The notes: a model not told the origin generated them from the sequence alone. DNA of 64,000 bases from Saccharomycopsis crataegensis (GCF_037102585.1 NW_027043821.1:1-64000), one strand, 5' to 3'; shown: positions 42,323-53,774, counted from the first letter of the stretch. A program made the numbers and translations.

Positions 42323-42553
42323 ATGGTTTAGTAGCATCTTTATAATTTGGATTTAAATTTTTTAGTTTAATAAAAAGTGCTCACTGAATTAAATTTTAAA
42401 AAATCTTCTACAATTGTAGGTATTTGTTTCCAGTGGTTAATGCTCTACGATAATAGCTTTACTTTATAGATATCAGAATAACTGTCCTCAAATATTCGAT
42501 ATTGTAGGTGAAATAGCCCCTCATAAATTACTATAAACAGAATAAGCAAATGA

Positions 42554-43204
42554 TCACACTACCAAACGAACGTATGCCAAAATCAAGGCAAAGGTACCAG
42601 TACACACCCCAATTAACCATTGCATCACCTGGGTTTTCATACTGTCTATTTGCATTTTCATGTTACTGATTTCCTGGTCGATTCTTGTATCTGTTTCTTT
42701 AATATGTAAGTGATGCATCGAACTTTCTTCCTTTAATCTACCCTTCTCTAAACTCAAGTCAAGTCTAACGCCCGCCTGTGATTTGCTGATTTCTTCTCTG
42801 ATCTTTTGCCTCAACTTTTCAAGCTCTAGTTTAACTCTTTCATACTCATTGTTCATCTTCGTGAATTCACTTGTATCAAGGGATTGTAATTCACCTTTCA
42901 ACTTCACGAAGTCAACCTTCTGCTTATAAGAAACTGTGGATAGCGTTTCTTTGGATATGAAATCATTAGTGATGGTCTTTATTCCTTTCCCCATAGATTG
43001 CGATACTATTCTTATTATTGCCTCTGACTGTTTTTCGTTGAAGTCATTGCTCATAAGATCATCATTAAACTTTTTGGTGTCAAATGGGATTTTGTTTACT
43101 TGGAAGTACTTCGGCGTAGTGGAAAACCTCGATGTTAACAAAGGCCTTACATTGAAATTCCAGGGTATATGGCACAAGCGGCCAGGTCCAGTAGTGAAAA
43201 GCAT
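42554..43204 (-). CDS. FMP32: mitochondrial coiled-coil membrane protein, FMP32/CCDC90 (DUF1640) family
   Basis: 216 residues from the ATG at 43,204. The frame continues upstream for 24 codons, including an ACA repeat, but without an ATG, so that part is leader. A basic presequence (MLFTTGPGRLCHIPWNFNVR) is followed by the family start DTKKFNDDLMSNDFNEKQSE AIIRI, then a long coiled coil and one C-terminal helix (WLIGVCTGTFALILAYVRLV). Relatives in animals regulate the mitochondrial calcium uniporter or respiratory assembly; yeast Fmp32 affects cytochrome oxidase. An (ACA)n repeat in the leader directly precedes the start codon. Confidence 0.9.
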   Translation of the reverse strand: MLFTTGPGRLCHIPWNFNVRPLLTSRFSTTPKYFQVNKIPFDTKKFNDDLMSNDFNEKQSEAIIRIVSQSMGKGIKTITNDFISKETLSTVSYKQKVDFVKLKGELQSLDTSEFTKMNNEYERVKLELEKLRQKIREEISKSQAGVRLDLSLEKGRLKEESSMHHLHIKETDTRIDQEISNMKMQIDSMKTQVMQWLIGVCTGTFALILAYVRLVV

Positions 43205-43956
43205 TGTTGTTGTTGTTGTTGTTGTTGTTTTTGTTGTTGTCAGTAGTGGCGATAGTGTTGATGATAGATGGCACACATATCACTCGCTCTCTCATAATGA
43301 TTTCTCCCTGAGAAAAAAGTTGGGGGTGAATTTAAGACAGGGTAATTCCCTCTCTTCCTTTCTCCTTTCTCGTTCTCCTCCTTTATGCCTCCACTCACTC
43401 AACATCCAAAGAAAATTAATATAAAGTTACCTGATGGGATGCTTTTATATGTGTGTGATTGACAATGGTTATATTGATATCATTCTATTCATCTCACCTT
43501 TTGAAATCATACCATTTTTGTTGTTTTGTTGACGCTTTGAGTACTGTTTCACGTGATCGCAATTTGTTTGACACGAAAACTGGGAAGAATCAGAAGAAAG
43601 CTTTCAGCGACTGCGAGTATTTAGAGATAGCGCAAATATCATAAGCCACTTATCACTCCTCATCAAAAAGTGTTACTATAATCACTGAATTGCTCCTTTT
43701 ACGAAGCAATCTTGATAGGGCTTTTACTGGTACAACTTTGCTTGAATATTCATCCTTCACTGAATTTTGCCTCGCTCCAAAAGGAAGGTACGAAGGAAGG
43801 AAGTTCTTATTATTTTTGATCGTTAAGCGTTCACCAAGAACATCTTACGAATCGGCTGAAACGTCTGGCTCTGTTAGTTTTACTAATACGCTAGTTGTGC
43901 CCTTTTGTGTTCCTTCTTTACTATTTTTAAGTTGAAAAGGTTGCTGAGGTATCAAA
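43205..43956. promoter_or_regulatory. divergent FMP32-PBP1 promoter
   Basis: 752 bases. It includes a GTT repeat (about 43,206-43,229) in the FMP32 leader. A long C/T-rich leader lies before PBP1. Two short + strand frames (43,459-43,644 and 43,690-43,935) have no recognisable features and are probably leader sequence. Confidence 0.5.
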
Positions 43957-46653
43957 ATGAAGGCTAATCGTGGTGCTAGTGGGAATGGCAATTCTTTTAA
44001 TGGAGGAACCAACACTCAAAAACGCTCCAATCTACGCTCAAACTATAGAGGTAACAACGGCCGTAACTCTACTGGTAATGGTAAGAATGATGTGATTTCC
44101 CCGGCTAATGGGAAAAATGATCCCAAAATCTCTGCTGTTGAAAAGAACTTGGTGTCTTTGTTCAATTTGAACGACCAGCAAATAAATCAACACATGAAGG
44201 ACCGTTTCAACTTCCTTTTAATCAATGCTATTGGTTCCAAGGCCATTGCTACAGTTAGCTCTGGCTCCAGATTCAAAGGTATTGTCACTGCAGTTGACAA
44301 TACAACTTTATCTGTGGTTTTGACTAACCCTGAATTATTTGAAAGTGTTTTGGGAGAAGATTCCGGCAATGAGGAACTACCAAAGGAATTGATTATCGAA
44401 TCAAAAGATCTTATGGATTTGGAGTTGCTTAGTGTAGATTTTTCTACTACTCTATCTAAGAAATCCCAAAGCTTGGCCCCAATTGGCCACACCAATGCCA
44501 AGATAGGCTTCAAAACTGATACTGATATTTCTGGTAATTTGCAAGTGAAGGAAAGGGATTTACAACGTTGGACTCCTGAAGGTGCTGAAAGTAATACCAC
44601 TGCATTGTTAAGTGGTGGTTTAGAAGATGATATTGATCACAATGGTAGTTGGGATCAGTTTGCAGTAAATGAAAAGAAATTCGGGGTTCAGTCTACTTGG
44701 GATGAAAATTTATACACTACCAGATTGAATAAAGATTCTCCAGACTACCAAGCCAAATTGAAAGAAGCAGACAGGATTGCCAAAGAAATCGAAAACCAAG
44801 GATTCAATGGTAACATTCACTTGGCTGAAGAAAGAGGTATATTTGTTGATGATTCTGGCATGGATGAAGAAGATAAGTACTCTGGGGTTGATAGATCCGG
44901 TGCTGATAAGAGAGGTAATGAATTAATGGCTGCTTTGAGAAGTGGAGTTTCCAGTGGAAGCACAATGGAAATCACTAAAAACAATTATTTGCCATCTGCT
45001 GTTAATGGTAAATACATTCCTCCAAAACAAAGAAACGAAGTTCATAACTTGGATCCTGCAATCATTTCTAGTATGAAGCAAAGTGGAGCATCACCTTCTC
45101 CTGTTTCGGCATCTTCTTCTAAGAAAAGCGCCCAAGTTATTTCTCCTCCTCAAGTAAAGCATCATCATGGCCACCAATCCCATCTTCATCATTCTCATCA
45201 AGAACTGAAATTGGCGGGACTCAAGTCAAAGACTTCAAATGAAGATAATAGATTGAATGCCCAGCGGGAGATTAACTCTCTCAAAGAGTTTTCCCAAAAC
45301 TTCAAGATTCCTCAAAAATTCCCAAAAGATTTGTTGCCTATATTATCAAAGGATAAGCAGAAGCAACAGGAAATTATTAAACGAGCCAATGCTAATGCAT
45401 CTGAACTGCCAAGTAAAGAAGCGCAAAGCTCTAGGGAAAATACCACTGCTTCTTCCAAAGCAACTGTTTCAAAAGATAAACCTACTGGTTTACCTAAGGC
45501 ATCCACATCTTCACCAGCTGTTAAACCATCTGGATCAACATCACTTACAGGCTCAATTTCACCTGCTGATAAAGCTGGATTGCCTCCTAAGCCTCCTGCT
45601 TCTCGTAGCTCTAATCATTCATCAACTGTTAACTCTCCAAAATCTGCTGCAGCCACGGTCTCATCAGCAGCGCCAAATGTTGCATCGCCATTAGCCGCAC
45701 AGACTTCTGCTGTTCCTCCTAAGAAAAAAATGGATCCAAGGGCTCAATCCTTCAAACTCAATCCAACCGCTAGGTCGTTCACTCCGGCTAATGGTTCTCC
45801 TATGAAGAACTTTTCTAAGATAAATAACAGTCCTTCGAGGCAAAATGTTCACATGGAAGAGTCATATATGAACCCTCAACATAACCATCAGCATCATAAT
45901 CATCATAACCAAACACACAGTCCGCGTCCATCTAAGCGTAACTACTCTCCGCAAGTGTTCTCGGTTAAGATTCCTCGTGTTGGTGAACGAAGAACCCTCA
46001 ACGATGGAGATTTCAATTTCATTCTACAATCGAGTGATGTGATTGAAAAAGCTTACCAAACACAACCAACCTGGGGAGCTACAACGACTGAATCTCACAA
46101 GAAGCTTTATCCATCAGAAATGCCTCAGCATTTCGCTGGTGGTAATGGTCTTCGTGGTCCAGGTATAAATATGTCGATTCCTAGGAATGCTATGGGCAAT
46201 GGCATGATGGGAGGTATGGGCAATGGAATGGGCGGATATGGTTTCTATAATGGCGGTGGTGCTCCAATGATAGCAGGCGGTCAATTTATGAACCCAATGG
46301 CTGGAAGTCCGTTCAACTTATCAGCTGGTGGATTTGTATCTTCAATGCCAAATCCGATGATGAACCAAATGCCTGGTGCTGATCCGGCATTTTTTGCCCA
46401 AATGAACCCAGTTATGGGTGCTGGTAATATGGGATTCCCATATGGCGCTGGCGCTGGTGTACCACCTCAATTTATGGCTGCTGCTCAAGGCAGACATATG
46501 GGAATGATGCCAGGGCAACCAGGTCCGGTGGATCCAATGAGTATGTTGTATCCACAATTTCAGAATGGGGGTGGTAGAGGACCTAACATTGGGAGACATG
46601 CTGGAGGTGGTGGTCCAAACATGTCACCACAAATTAACTATGGAAATTTTTAG
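43957..46653 (+). CDS. PBP1: Pbp1, ataxin-2 homologue
   Basis: 898 residues from ATG 43,957. The Lsm-like domain (about 70-160: HMKDRFNFLLINAIGSKAIA, GSRFKGIVTAVDNTTLSVVL) is followed by LsmAD (about 230-320: SWDQFAVNEKKFGVQSTWDE, ADRIAKEIENQGFNGNIHLA). A long Ser/Pro/Lys-rich disordered region contains His-rich patches. The C-terminal 200 residues are Met/Gly/Asn-rich (MGNGMMGGMGNGMGG). Pbp1 binds Pab1, promotes poly(A) tails and stress granules; in S. cerevisiae its Met-rich region forms a redox-sensitive condensate that restrains TORC1. The Met-rich tail is clear here. Confidence 0.96.
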   Translation: MKANRGASGNGNSFNGGTNTQKRSNLRSNYRGNNGRNSTGNGKNDVISPANGKNDPKISAVEKNLVSLFNLNDQQINQHMKDRFNFLLINAIGSKAIATVSSGSRFKGIVTAVDNTTLSVVLTNPELFESVLGEDSGNEELPKELIIESKDLMDLELLSVDFSTTLSKKSQSLAPIGHTNAKIGFKTDTDISGNLQVKERDLQRWTPEGAESNTTALLSGGLEDDIDHNGSWDQFAVNEKKFGVQSTWDENLYTTRLNKDSPDYQAKLKEADRIAKEIENQGFNGNIHLAEERGIFVDDSGMDEEDKYSGVDRSGADKRGNELMAALRSGVSSGSTMEITKNNYLPSAVNGKYIPPKQRNEVHNLDPAIISSMKQSGASPSPVSASSSKKSAQVISPPQVKHHHGHQSHLHHSHQELKLAGLKSKTSNEDNRLNAQREINSLKEFSQNFKIPQKFPKDLLPILSKDKQKQQEIIKRANANASELPSKEAQSSRENTTASSKATVSKDKPTGLPKASTSSPAVKPSGSTSLTGSISPADKAGLPPKPPASRSSNHSSTVNSPKSAAATVSSAAPNVASPLAAQTSAVPPKKKMDPRAQSFKLNPTARSFTPANGSPMKNFSKINNSPSRQNVHMEESYMNPQHNHQHHNHHNQTHSPRPSKRNYSPQVFSVKIPRVGERRTLNDGDFNFILQSSDVIEKAYQTQPTWGATTTESHKKLYPSEMPQHFAGGNGLRGPGINMSIPRNAMGNGMMGGMGNGMGGYGFYNGGGAPMIAGGQFMNPMAGSPFNLSAGGFVSSMPNPMMNQMPGADPAFFAQMNPVMGAGNMGFPYGAGAGVPPQFMAAAQGRHMGMMPGQPGPVDPMSMLYPQFQNGGGRGPNIGRHAGGGGPNMSPQINYGNF

Positions 46654-48484
46654 GCTTCTGTTCTTTTATTGATGACCTCTTCTTTTGAATTTTCCTTAAA
46701 GGATAGTTATTTCTAATGAAGTTAAAAGTTTTTCTTGAATTCATCAAGATCTAATAAAAAAAAAAAAAAAAATTGTAAGTATCTTTACATATTAAATTCC
46801 GCGATGCCAATAATCAAAAATATCATTGAGAAAAGATATTTGTTGACGTTTTGTTAAGGCCCATGGTTTTTAACAAGTGTTTTCGGATAGGCGGTATAGG
46901 GAATGCAGTTTGATTCTCTGGTTAGAGTAGATTGATTCATTTGGATATAAAGTAAAAAAATTCTTTGGGTATGTTCTAGTTTACCAAGTTCTCTGTATTT
47001 TCAGTTCTGTTGGGTACTATAGACATTATTTAGGCTTGAGACACCTTATTTTCTTTAACTTAACTTCTGTGATGTATATTGCATCTTCCCTGAACATCCC
47101 CGTAGTGTCACCCACAATCAATTTAATTTTCATCAAATTTGTTCATTCTTCTACGTATTGACATATTATTACTACTACTGTCATTATGTAAGATCAAATT
47201 TTTTCTATAAAACTGGTGAGTTACAAACAATGGATGAATTATCTAATAATCCTCAACGATGTATAGGGTACAAAGAAGTATAAAATGGTTTACGAAGATG
47301 ATGAAAAATAATTATTTTACAGAAATGCGTTTTCTTTTTCCCGTAAGCAAATATCAAATTTGTTGTTAATGGTTATAAATCTGAATCAAAACACGTTTCT
47401 CAGGTTGAAAAAATATGAAAAATAGTCTGTTTCAAGAGGCATATTAAATGGCAAGGACGATCAATTTGATAAGAAAATTTTTTCGCAACATCTGAGAACT
47501 TAGATACCAAGAATCATTCTTGATACGATAAATAGAAGCTTGGAGTCTTCTCACCCCAGTAGCATAGTGGCAAATCCTATAGAGTTCCTCAAGAACATCT
47601 TGAAAAGAATTTTCAAGTTTCAAGCCTTGTAAGAAATCAAATTTAGCATATGACAGATGGTCCAGGGTGTTTTTTATTTCAGAGCCGTTAGTCTTTAAAT
47701 CTACTTTAACATAAGGAAGGATTAGCCCTTTTGCTATGCGGAAAACAGCTTATAGCATTACATAAATTGTTGACATCCCCATTAATGAGGATATGGTTTG
47801 ATTAACACCGTGGTGAAGGACAATCCAACTCTATGTATGTAAGAGAGGGAGGCAGGAGAACTATATATTGGTGACCCGGATGAAAATGGGAACAGGCACC
47901 CCCACGGCCGTCGAGGCACGCCCCATGGTCAAACTTCAACTTCATCATCTCCACCCTTGACCTGATCTGGTATTCCTATAAAACTAAAGTATAATGCTCT
48001 TTGTCGTTATATTTGCCTATTTATTTATTATCATTCTGCGTGGCTAAATATTTTATTCTAGAAATTCAGTTAACTCTTGTTGTTAATCAAATAACCACAG
48101 GGTGGGTGAAAATTTTTTTTAGTACGCGTCTGTATACATGGCCAACCCTTTTAACAATGTAACACCCTAGAATCTTGAGGGAACTAGACTTTTGCCCGAG
48201 TTTTCAGGGATGCCCTTCCAAAAAAAATTTTATATTAGACATACACATCAAGTTTACTTTGTTGGTTGTGCAAGACCAGCTTCTAGGACTACAACCAATA
48301 TGAGAACTGAAATGGAGGTTAAGATATAAAATATATAAATGTTTTAACCAAGAAAATAGTTTAACATTTTCCTAGCTTCTAGAAACACATGTATCAAAGA
48401 ACAAAATAATAAGAAAAGTGAAAATCATAAAGCAAAAAGTGTCATTATATGGTGAACCTATAAATACAACATAATTAAAGAAAA
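46654..48484. other. 1.8-kb convergent gap with a gene relic
   Basis: The gap lies between the 3' ends of PBP1 and the GH17 gene, where long promoters are not needed, so its length is unexpected. It holds a protein-like open stretch on the minus strand (47,749-47,444) and, elsewhere, A/T-rich DNA with poly-A at 46,756 and an isolated GC-rich patch near 47,880-47,930. No intact gene, tRNA or repeat is seen. Confidence 0.55.
47444..47749 (-). pseudogene. unrecognised gene relic, ~101 codons
   Basis: A minus-strand open stretch of 101 codons without an initial ATG ends at a stop at 47,444. It reads like a folded protein: KGLILPYVKVDLKTNGSEIK, then LSYAKFDFLQGLKLENSFQD and YRICHYATGVRRLQASIYRI. 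I do not recognise the family. There is no branch point or donor upstream that would make it an exon. It is probably the remnant of a lost gene in the PBP1-GH17 gap. Confidence 0.4.
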
Positions 48485-49666
48485 TCAAGCTGGAGAGTCG
48501 CCGTAGATACCCCAACTTTGTTCAACGTTGTAAGCACCTGGGCTCTTCCATTTGTCATTGTAAACAGTGAATAAGAATACAGAGGCACCGGCTTCCTTCT
48601 TAATAGAAGTAAGAGCAGCTTCTTGGTTGGCAACACTTGGGACAGCATCACCATTAGCATCACCAGAGTGTGGCCAGCCAGTTTCGGTGATCAAGACATT
48701 CTTACTGGAACCACAAGTAGTATAAACATCTTCAATTTGTTTAAGCAACCAAGTACCAGCATCAGCAGCAGCAACACCACCATCGAAAAATGGGTGACAG
48801 TTAACGGCAACATAATCAGAGTATTTACACAAGTCTGGGTTAGCAGTGACAGCAACCAAAGTATCAACGGAAACGATTTGACCAGTGTAGCCCTTGCTAG
48901 ACAAGGCAGACTTGGCAGTGCTAATGGCAGCTTCGATTTGAGCTGGGGTAGCTTCGCCAGAGTTAACCAATTCGTTACCAACACTAACAGTGTCAACAAC
49001 ACTCCAGTCCTTACCAGCAGCTTGAATTTGAGTCCACATAGAACTGACGTCAGCTTCGATGGTAGACAAGGTGTACAAACCAGCGAACAATTTTTGGTCA
49101 GAAGACATAGCACTCAAAACATTTTCAACACCTGAACAATCAACAGCATAAAGTCTGATGATGTCGTAACCAGACAACTTGGAAATATCGGTCTTGACTT
49201 CCGCAGCACTCTTACAACTACCTGAATCGGAATAAGGAGAATAGGTAATACCTAAAGCACCAGCAGATCCAATACCGGATGAGGCGGCACTACTAGAAGA
49301 AGATGAAGAAGAGGCGCTAGAACTGGCAGCAGATGAACTGGCAACAGATGAAGTGGCAGCAGAACTGGCAGCAGCAGAACTGGCAGATGAGGTGGCAGCC
49401 AAAGAAGAAGAAGTAGTACCTTCAACAACAGCTTCCTTAACAGCTGCAAGAGTTGGGACTACGGTGGTGGTAGCTGCTGGAGTGCTGGTGGCTTCACCAT
49501 CGTCATAAACAGTCACGACTTCATTGACGGTTTGGATGTTGTAATCAGTCTCATAGACAGTTTGGACATTTGGCTTGGCTTCTCTTTTGTGAATGTGTCT
49601 CTTGTTGACATCAGCAGAGACCATGGAAGGCACTAAGGCCATAAGAATAACGGAAGCAAACTTCAT
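48485..49666 (-). CDS. MP65: GH17 cell-wall beta-glucanase/glucanosyltransferase-like mannoprotein (MP65/SCW4 type)
   Basis: 393 residues from ATG 49,666; upstream in-frame codons lack an ATG. A signal peptide (MKFASVILMALVPSMVSA) and Kex2-type KR sites (NKRHIHKREAKPN) precede a VQTVYETDYNIQTVNEVVTV segment. A long Ser/Ala linker (about 80-150) leads to the GH17 domain. The general acid lies in VSVGNELVNSGEA and the nucleophile in VLITETGWPHSGDA. Relatives are Candida albicans Mp65, an adhesin and immunodominant mannoprotein, and S. cerevisiae Scw4/Scw10. The protein is secreted and wall-bound without a GPI tail. Codon bias is very strong. Whether the linker is O-mannosylated is inferred. Confidence 0.95.
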   Translation of the reverse strand: MKFASVILMALVPSMVSADVNKRHIHKREAKPNVQTVYETDYNIQTVNEVVTVYDDGEATSTPAATTTVVPTLAAVKEAVVEGTTSSSLAATSSASSAAASSAATSSVASSSAASSSASSSSSSSSAASSGIGSAGALGITYSPYSDSGSCKSAAEVKTDISKLSGYDIIRLYAVDCSGVENVLSAMSSDQKLFAGLYTLSTIEADVSSMWTQIQAAGKDWSVVDTVSVGNELVNSGEATPAQIEAAISTAKSALSSKGYTGQIVSVDTLVAVTANPDLCKYSDYVAVNCHPFFDGGVAAADAGTWLLKQIEDVYTTCGSSKNVLITETGWPHSGDANGDAVPSVANQEAALTSIKKEAGASVFLFTVYNDKWKSPGAYNVEQSWGIYGDSPA

Positions 49667-50327
49667 TTGGTTGAGGGTAGTGAAAATCAAGTTAAGAACA
49701 ATAGAAATATACGCTGGGTGAAAAAAGAGTATGAGGTAAAGAGTGTACGTAAAGATTGAATAGTTTGACTAATAGTGGGTTTGGTTGAAGGAATGAATCA
49801 CTATTGGTGGGTAAACTGGTTGACAAAAAAAAAAAAAAGATTTAGAAGATTTTTTGACTACGCGGGTGGCATAATCTGCTTTATATAGAAATATTCGCTA
49901 GTGCCTCGAATTTCTGTGGTATGTTCGAAACCACAACGCGCGGCAAGTGGGCATGCGCCGTGGTGCAGGAGCGCGCCTTCCAACAACCGCCCCTTGGAGC
50001 CCTGGGGGTTACAAACTACCATGCGTCAGAAGCATCTACCATGGATCATGCTATTGTGCCAGTGGATATCTTCTCAAAACCCCAGCAACATACTGTATTT
50101 GGACACCAGACACAATGCTGGCAAAAATTGTCAACAAACCACAAAACATGGCTGAACAGACAGTTACAGGAAGAAAAAAAAAAAAAAAAAAGAAAGTATA
50201 TATATATAAATGTATATATATGTAAACTGTATAATTAGAGATGTAACTTGATTAATTCGAGATACTTGTGAAAAATTGACATAAAAGAGGGGGAAAAAAA
50301 AATTAAATATATAGATTGATGAAGTCT
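49667..50327. promoter_or_regulatory. GH17 gene promoter with a GC-rich patch
   Basis: 661 bases upstream of the highly expressed wall-protein gene and beyond the ADE17 3' end. A GC-rich patch (about 49,925-50,045, with words such as CGCGCGGCAAGTGG and GCGCGCC) stands out and is open in three frames, but none resembles a protein. A 19-base A-run (50,173-50,191) and a TATATATA run follow near the ADE17 3' end. Confidence 0.5.
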
Positions 50328-52097
50328 CTAATGGTGGAATAAACGAATTGGATTTTCAACGTAAACCAATCCATAAGAATCAGCTGCATCAAACACAGCT
50401 TGATCCATAACACTACCGGTTGGAGCAGCAATGTACTTCACACCAGATCTCACAGCACGGTGGACATTATCTGGGAATGGGAAAAAAGCATCAGAAGACA
50501 AAGCAACATTGTTCAACTTGCCCAACCATTCTTCTCTTTCCTCTTGGGTCAAAATAGCTGGAATTTCTTCAAACTTAGATTCCCATTCAGACTTTTCTGG
50601 TTCAATCTTTGGAACTTGGTTAGAAACATACAAGTCAATAGCATTGGCCTTGTCTGGTCTCTTAGCACCCTTCTTCCACTTGAAACCCAAAACCTTTGGA
50701 TGTTGTCTCAACCACCAGTTGTTGGCTTTGTCTCCAGCCAATCTGGTACAGTGGATACGAGATTGTTGACCAGCACCCAAACCAATAAGCATACCATTGA
50801 TAGCGTAAGCAACAGAGTTCGATTGGGTGTACTTAAGAGCAATGGTGGCAACAGTCAAATCAATGATAGCTTGTTGATTTAAAGACTTGTTCTTGGAAAC
50901 AACCTCCTTAAAAGAGGAAGAGTTGATGATAGCATCATTTCTCTTTTGTTCCAAAGTGATGCCATAGACTTCTCTTTTTTCAACGGCTTCTGGCTTGTAA
51001 TTTGGATCAATCTTCAAAAGACAATATTTACCATTCTTCTTCTTTTTCAATAATTCCAAAGCTTCTGGTTCATAACCTGGAGCAATAACACCATCACTAA
51101 CTTCTCTAGAAATGATCTTGGCAGTTGGCAAATCGACAATGTTAGACAAAGCAATAAAATCACCAAAGGATGACATTCTGTCAGCACCTCTAGCTCTAGC
51201 ATAGGCATTGGCTAAAGGAGACAAGTTTTCAATGTCTTGAACAAAGTAAATTTTCTTCTCAATGTCGCTCAATGGCAAACCAACAGCAGCACCGGCTGGA
51301 GAGACGTGCTTGAACGAGGCAGCAGCTGGCAAGTTCAAAGAAGCACTCAATTCTTTAACCAATGGCCAAGAGTTCAAGGCGTCTAACAAATTAATGTAGC
51401 CTGGAGAACCATTGAGAACTTCAAATGGCAATTTACCTTCTTTAACATAACATTGAGCTGGTTTTTGATGTGGGTTAGCACCGTATCTCAAAGGCAATTG
51501 AGAAACACCTTCACTGTACTTCTTTCTGAAGAAGTCGCTGATGGCAGTATCGTAGTCAGCAGTGTGTTCAAAAGCCTTGAGTGCGTATCTGTTTCTGGAT
51601 GATTCGGAAATTTCACCATCGTCAAGCTCCTTAAGGAAACCAGCGTAATCCTTTGGATCACTCAAAATTGTGACCCTGGCATGGTTTTTGGCGGCAGCTC
51701 TCAACAAAGTGACACCACCAATATCGATTTCCTCAACAGCTTCGCTGATACTAACCAAAACTTTTTTCACAGTTTCCTTGAATGGGTACAAGTTGCAAAC
51801 AACGAAATCAATTTTCTCAATACCTTGAGCAGCTAAGTCAGCTTCATCACTTGCAATGTCTCTGGACAAGATACCACCATGAACAGCTGGATGCAAAGTC
51901 TTGACTCTACCACCCAAAATTTCTGGAGCATGAGTGACAGAGCTAACATCTTCAACTGGGAATCCAGATTCACGGATCAAATTAGCAGTACCACCAGAGG
52001 CAAGAATTCTAACGTTGTTCTTGACAAGGCCTTTCACCAAGTCCAAGAGACCAGTCTTATCGTAGACGGAAACAATAGCAGTCTTTCTATCAGACAT
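50328..52097 (-). CDS. ADE17: bifunctional AICAR transformylase/IMP cyclohydrolase
   Basis: 589 residues from ATG 52,097, close to the 591-592 of S. cerevisiae Ade16/Ade17. It catalyses the last two steps of de novo IMP synthesis. The N-terminal MGS-like cyclohydrolase domain shows [40 protein letters not shown] and [19 protein letters not shown]. The transformylase domain shows [32 protein letters not shown] with the Lys-His pair, [20 protein letters not shown] and the end [16 protein letters not shown]. Codon bias is strong. Whether the genome has one or two such genes cannot be told, so the ADE17 name is conventional. Confidence 0.97.
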   Translation of the reverse strand: MSDRKTAIVSVYDKTGLLDLVKGLVKNNVRILASGGTANLIRESGFPVEDVSSVTHAPEILGGRVKTLHPAVHGGILSRDIASDEADLAAQGIEKIDFVVCNLYPFKETVKKVLVSISEAVEEIDIGGVTLLRAAAKNHARVTILSDPKDYAGFLKELDDGEISESSRNRYALKAFEHTADYDTAISDFFRKKYSEGVSQLPLRYGANPHQKPAQCYVKEGKLPFEVLNGSPGYINLLDALNSWPLVKELSASLNLPAAASFKHVSPAGAAVGLPLSDIEKKIYFVQDIENLSPLANAYARARGADRMSSFGDFIALSNIVDLPTAKIISREVSDGVIAPGYEPEALELLKKKKNGKYCLLKIDPNYKPEAVEKREVYGITLEQKRNDAIINSSSFKEVVSKNKSLNQQAIIDLTVATIALKYTQSNSVAYAINGMLIGLGAGQQSRIHCTRLAGDKANNWWLRQHPKVLGFKWKKGAKRPDKANAIDLYVSNQVPKIEPEKSEWESKFEEIPAILTQEEREEWLGKLNNVALSSDAFFPFPDNVHRAVRSGVKYIAAPTGSVMDQAVFDAADSYGLVYVENPIRLFHH

Positions 52098-52677
52098 TAT
52101 GAATTGTTATTATGAGCACCTTAAAACTAAGTGGGAAAAACAAATTTTACTTTGTGCAAAGAGTATTGGCTCCCAGGAGAGTGAAGAAAATAGAGACTGA
52201 TCGGCCAAGGGAAAGGTTGTTTTTGAGATTGGAGCAATGGCTGACTCTTTTTTTCCCATAGGAAAATTTTTGATACGATCAGCAGCATCCCCGCGTGATA
52301 GTTGCAGAATGTCGAGTCAACAATAAATTAATTCAACAATTATTAGTATCAGAAATTTCAGGCTCACAGTAAAAGGTTTTCAAGCTGCATAGACTTGACA
52401 CACTTTATATAATGACGCTAGGCTTATTGTTTTCACTATTCTATCCATCGTGGAAGCTTACTAATCTGTCACTTCTATCGAATTAAACTGCTACAACTTT
52501 ACATATAACAATGTTGCGATGGTAAAATAGATTTATATTAGTCGGCAAACTTGATCCTTCAATAGCATATTTGCTTTCAAAATACCAAAAAGCTTCAAAA
52601 ATTCAAAACACACCTCACCAAAAACAAAGAATGCAAATATTTTTGAATAGAGTCCGTAGTGGATTTCATCAAAACAT
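52098..52677. other. intergenic, no gene seen
   Basis: 580 bases from the ADE17 5' end to the RPL15 3' end, both genes being on the minus strand. A 108-codon frame at 52,533-52,859 overlaps RPL15 in another frame and is a shadow. Nothing else is supported. Confidence 0.55.
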
Positions 52678-53292
52678 TTACTTTCTGTATCTCCACAAAG
52701 ACAAGGTGTTGTGCTTCTTCCAAGTGTGACGACGACCAGCCTTGGTGTTGTTGTACAAGTGACCCTTGTTGATACCTCTGGACTTCTTACCGGTAGCAGT
52801 AAGACCTCTAGATTCTCTGTGTTTGTGGACTGGGTTGACGATCCAGTTGTATTTGGCATCTCTTCTGATAGCCTTGTGTTGTGGATCGACCAAGATAACT
52901 TCGAAGTACTTGTAAGTAGAATCTTGGTTAACCCAGTAAGAGTTCAAGACTCTCAAGTTAGCAGCTCTTCTGCCGACTCTTTCTTCAGCAGTTTGTCTCA
53001 AAGACTTTTGGTACTTCAATTGGTTGACACCCTGGTTGGTTGGCTTACCGTAAGTAGCACCCTTTGGAACTGGTCTCTTTCTACCACCTCTTCTAACTCT
53101 GATTCTGTAAACAACAAAACCTTGCTTAGCCTTGTAACCCAATCTTCTAGCCTTGTCTGGTCTAGATGGTCTAGAAGCTCTGTGGATGACATTCTTTTGT
53201 CTGTATTCCCAACATCTGACTCTGTGCAAGAATCTCAAGACATCGGATTGTTTCTTTCTTTGAAGTTCTTCAAGGTATTTGTAAGCACCCAT
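52678..53292 (-). CDS. RPL15: 60S ribosomal protein L15 (eL15)
   Basis: 204 residues from ATG 53,292, the standard length. It shows [60 protein letters not shown], and the end [19 protein letters not shown]. The protein is a core 60S component needed for early 27S pre-rRNA processing. No intron is present. Leu is coded by TTG and Arg by AGA almost throughout, so a long antisense frame (52,711-53,298) exists as a by-product. Confidence 0.98.
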   Translation of the reverse strand: MGAYKYLEELQRKKQSDVLRFLHRVRCWEYRQKNVIHRASRPSRPDKARRLGYKAKQGFVVYRIRVRRGGRKRPVPKGATYGKPTNQGVNQLKYQKSLRQTAEERVGRRAANLRVLNSYWVNQDSTYKYFEVILVDPQHKAIRRDAKYNWIVNPVHKHRESRGLTATGKKSRGINKGHLYNNTKAGRRHTWKKHNTLSLWRYRK

Positions 53293-53703
53293 TGTTAATG
53301 TGTTTGTATATTACGAGAATAGTGTTGTCAGATGTTAAAGAGGTAGAAAACTGGTCGGCGATTTTTGTTTTTTATTTATTTTTTCAATCCTCTAGAAAAA
53401 ACTTTTCACACTGAAAATCAAGGGCGCAAAGTTGTGCGTGATTTGCACGTGCATAAGTGACTGTCCTATTGTCACGAAGATCTGATCTCAGAAAGCGCGT
53501 ATCACTCCTGTAACCCGGTTTTGTATGGAATATTATTGGTTTTTTTCTGTACATGACAGGGTGCAAAGTGCAATTCGTCGGTTGCTCCGTGGTGAACCGT
53601 TACTCATCTAATGAGCACAACACACGGGATACACTGGAAGTGTTGATGAAACTAAAATAAAAAACAGCATGTAGATTATAATAGCAACCCCAGAACCACA
53701 ATT

Positions 53704-53774
<71 letters not shown>

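Noticed and set aside
41825-42337. 170-codon antisense frame over RPL10
   Set aside because: It is a by-product of the strong codon bias of the ribosomal protein gene, which removes antisense stop codons.
43080-43295. Asn-repeat frame over the FMP32 5' end
   Set aside because: The Asn run is the AAC reading of the repeat in the FMP32 leader; the FMP32 frame has the presequence and domain.
49901-50238. Overlapping 84-105-codon frames upstream of the GH17 gene
   Set aside because: Three frames are open at once in a GC-rich promoter patch, and they run into a poly-A/poly-Lys tract. None looks like a protein.
52711-53298. 195-codon antisense frame over RPL15
   Set aside because: The same codon-bias effect; the product is Ser/Leu/Val-rich and matches no family.
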